A stretch of DNA of 64,000 nucleotides from Chimonanthus salicifolius (taxonomy: Eukaryota > Streptophyta > Magnoliopsida > Laurales > Calycanthaceae). The stretch spans positions 46,508,314 to 46,572,313 of the forward strand of contig CM023536.1 of assembly GCA_013350335.1 (NCBI GenBank), given 5' to 3'. The position numbers were made by a program, and so were the translations under genes. The number at the start of each line of letters is the position of its first letter. The stretch's first letter is position 1. Positions 50,901 to 53,900 of this stretch are shown piece by piece. The notes under the pieces are model-generated. The model saw nothing but the letters and a program-made list of their open reading frames with translations. It was not told where the DNA came from and searched no databases.

Positions 50901-53900
50901 ACTGGTGATCCACAAGGTGAGCAACTGGGTTTGATGACTCCATGCTGTAATACCCCACCCCAGAGGGGATCTATAGTGTGGAGGAGAAAAAGTCCTATAT
51001 TGCTAGTTGCATTAGAAATTCTCTGGTATATAAATGGTAACCTTTCTCCTTCTAACAAAAGGCCTTTTGAGAGTAACAGTGGGTTGGCTTGCGAAAGCAA
51101 AGCTGTGCGGTGGGCTCGTGTGTAGGCCCAAAGCGGAAAATATTGTGCTAGCGGGACGATTCGTTACAAATGGTATCAGAGAATGGTTCAACTCTCTACC
51201 TGAGGGTGTGGGCTTGGTTGTTGTGTGTGCAGAGCCGGGGACGGCTCTAGCTTTAAGAGAGGTAGATTGTAATACCCCACCCCAGAGGGGTCTATAGTGT
51301 AGAGGAGAAAAAGTCTCACATTGCTAGTTGCATAAGAAATTCTCTGGTATATAAATGGTAGCATTCCTCCTTCTAGCACAAGGCCTTTTGGGAGCAACAA
51401 TAAGTTATCTCGCCAAAGTAAAGCCGTGCAGGCTCATGTATAGGCCCAAAGCAAACAATATTGTGCTAGCGGGACGGGTCGTTACACATGCTCCAGCAAC
51501 ACTTGAATTTGTTTCCAGATTTCTTCGTCTCCGTGATGGAGGTACGATACAAGCCCAAGTTAGGCAGTGGTGTATCTCCTACCAAGTGGATGTCATGCTC
51601 TACAGGCCTCTGTGGTGGCAAGCCTTGAACCTCCTGAAACAGTTCCGTAAATGTAACTTGTACCTCTTCAATCTCAGTCAGCTGCTTGGGGGTTAAAGAC
51701 AATGTAGAGAGTGTCACTATTGTTGGGTGTTGCTCCTTGGGTCTAATCATCAACAGAACAAACTTCCGCAAACATTCACCATCCTCTTGGCCTGATGACC
51801 AAGGTAGTGGTAGACCGTGTCTTACAAGCATTGATATTGAACTCTTTGTCGTCTTTCACGAATTTGTACTTGCATAGCCTCCTGTAGTGAATTGCATCTC
51901 GATCCCACAAGTAGGAACTGCCCAGGGGTACCACCTCGCATGTAACCTCATCAATATACCTCTCAGTGATAGCAAACTTGAAGGTATACTGGTTGGTCAT
52001 CCTCATTTCTACGTCTTTCTATATCATTCCCAATGGATATGGTCTGGGATGAAGAGTCATTTCTAGACCCATCTTCTGTACCAAACATTCTGAGATCAAA
52101 TTTTTCTGACTCCCAGGGTCTATTGTAGCTTCAATGATACTATGTTTCACTTGAATGTTCAAGTGGAAGAGTTCTTCTCTCAACTCAGAGTCTGGGGTAG
52201 TGTCTGCAGTTTTAGATAAGGGTGAGTTTACTATCAGCTCTCTGTATCTCTGGAATTTCCTCAACCTCACGAGTGTTCAATATTGTCTTCTTTTTCTGAG
52301 GCTGCAGCTCAAGATGGAGCTTCCAACATTAATCTTTCACATGTCCACTGAGTTTACAGTGGTTACAGTAATTCTCCCTAGTGTTACTGGTCTCCTGGGT
52401 TCCCCCTTTTTGCTGTATTTACCTTCCATCTATCTAACCCCCATTTTTTTGTCTGTCATCCCTACCATCGGATTTTTTGTTCTTAGCTTTGATAGCTATT
52501 GCTTTCACCTAGTCTCATCAATGGTACTAACTTTGAAAAGTTTCAATTCTTTCCGAATGTACCCTGCCAGTCCACCGACATACTTCATGAAAATATCAAA
52601 ATCCTCTATAGAGATTCCCAATACAATGGCTTGGTTGTGGAATTCAATGGTATATTCTTGAACCAATTGGCCAAATCTCTGTCGCAAATACTGCCACTTA
52701 ATCCAACAATCTTCTTCATAGCCAATGAGGTAAAATTGTTTCCTGAACAACACCTTAAATTTTCTCCAGGTCAATCCAAATACATCGTGGCACTTCAAAT
52801 AAGCATTCCACCATGCCAATGCATGATTGGACAATTTCAATCGTACAAAACTGATCTTTCGGGCAGTAGTGTACCCATAAAGAGTGAAATAATTTTCTAA
52901 CTGATCAATCCAGTTGTCCAATTTTTTTGCGTCGATTACACCATCATAAACAGGAATTTCTAACTTGAAATTCACTGGGAAGGGTTTCTTACCAGATTGG
53001 TAGTCTCCCAAAAGTGAATCTTGGGTTTGTCCGACCTCTTCCTCCTCGTCAGTCTCATCCCTATGCTTCTATTTGTTTTTCTTCTTAGACAAACCCGCGG
53101 ACGCCTGCTCATGAGAAGATTTCGAGGCGGCTCCTTCTACCAATCTGGTGACAAGCTCCGTCAACGCAGTAACATGTTCCTCCAACTTGGAGAAACGCTC
53201 TTTCAAGTCGTCGTTTCCTGTCATTCCCGTTCTTCTCGAGTTTTCCTCCTTTCTGATTGAAGGGGTTCCGAGAGTTCTTCGCCGGACTTCTGGTACTGAT
53301 CATGTGTCAAGACCATAAACCGAAGGCTCCCAAAAAGGATGAAACGAGGCTCTGGTACCAACTTGATCTGAAAATAAGGATGCTAATGTGGAATTGGAGA
53401 GTTGTAGAGAGAGAAATAGGCAATTGATAGAAAGATAGATAAGAGAAGCACGATCTGGAAGAGCTTTCTTCCTATTTTTTCTTTCTTTTCTTCTTTTCCT
53501 TAACAAAAACCATGTACAGACTCTCCCGGTGTGTTCCAACTGCCGAAATCACCCAGTTACATTCAACAAAAAGGGAAAAAACTACTCAACTGCTATGCAG
53601 TTTCCATTTCAGTCGACTGATGGGCCGACTGATTGGTCAACTAAGAGTAAATTGTTGTACAGTTGCCAATCCAGTCGATTGATGGGTCAACTTAATGGAT
53701 CAACAATCAATTTGTCAGTCAACTAATGGGTCGATTGACACTTTCAGAAACTTGTATGTTTTTACAGACAGTCATCACTCGATCTGTCAGTCGATTGATA
53801 CTTTTAGAGACTTGTCTATTATTACAGATAGTCATCAGTCAATGGTTTAGTCGACTGATGGGTCGACTGATACTTTCAGAAACTTGTTTTCTCAGTCTTG

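Larger units (their letters stand above)
50946..51486 (+). mobile_element. complete TRIM (541 bp) inserted in the gypsy RT
   Basis: Two LTRs of 223 bp (50946-51168) and 219 bp (51268-51486) open TGTAATACCCCACCCC and close GTTACA. They enclose 99 bp that begin, two bases after the first LTR, with TGGTATCAGAG at 51171-51181, the initiator-Met primer-binding site, and end in a purine-rich TTTAAGAGAGGTAGAT. The target duplication CATGC is perfect at 50941-50945 and 51487-51491. No protein can be coded. These are the criteria for a terminal-repeat retrotransposon in miniature. Orientation is plus, opposite to the gypsy host. Confidence 0.95.
49858..51831 (-). pseudogene. gypsy RT and RNase H, split by TRIM
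   Basis: 51490-51831 holds the RT start with [14 protein letters not shown]. After the TRIM, 50618-50945 gives [40 protein letters not shown] and [10 protein letters not shown]. 50505-50705 gives IVYLDDILI, the intact YLDD catalytic motif. 49858-50061 gives [20 protein letters not shown] and [11 protein letters not shown] of RNase H. Frame changes occur at about 50620, 50500 and 50080. Confidence 0.93.

Noticed and set aside
50946..51486. Cassandra-type TRIM carrying a 5S rRNA promoter
   Set aside because: I looked for the 5S A-box/C-box text in the LTRs and did not see it; the TRIM is of another family.
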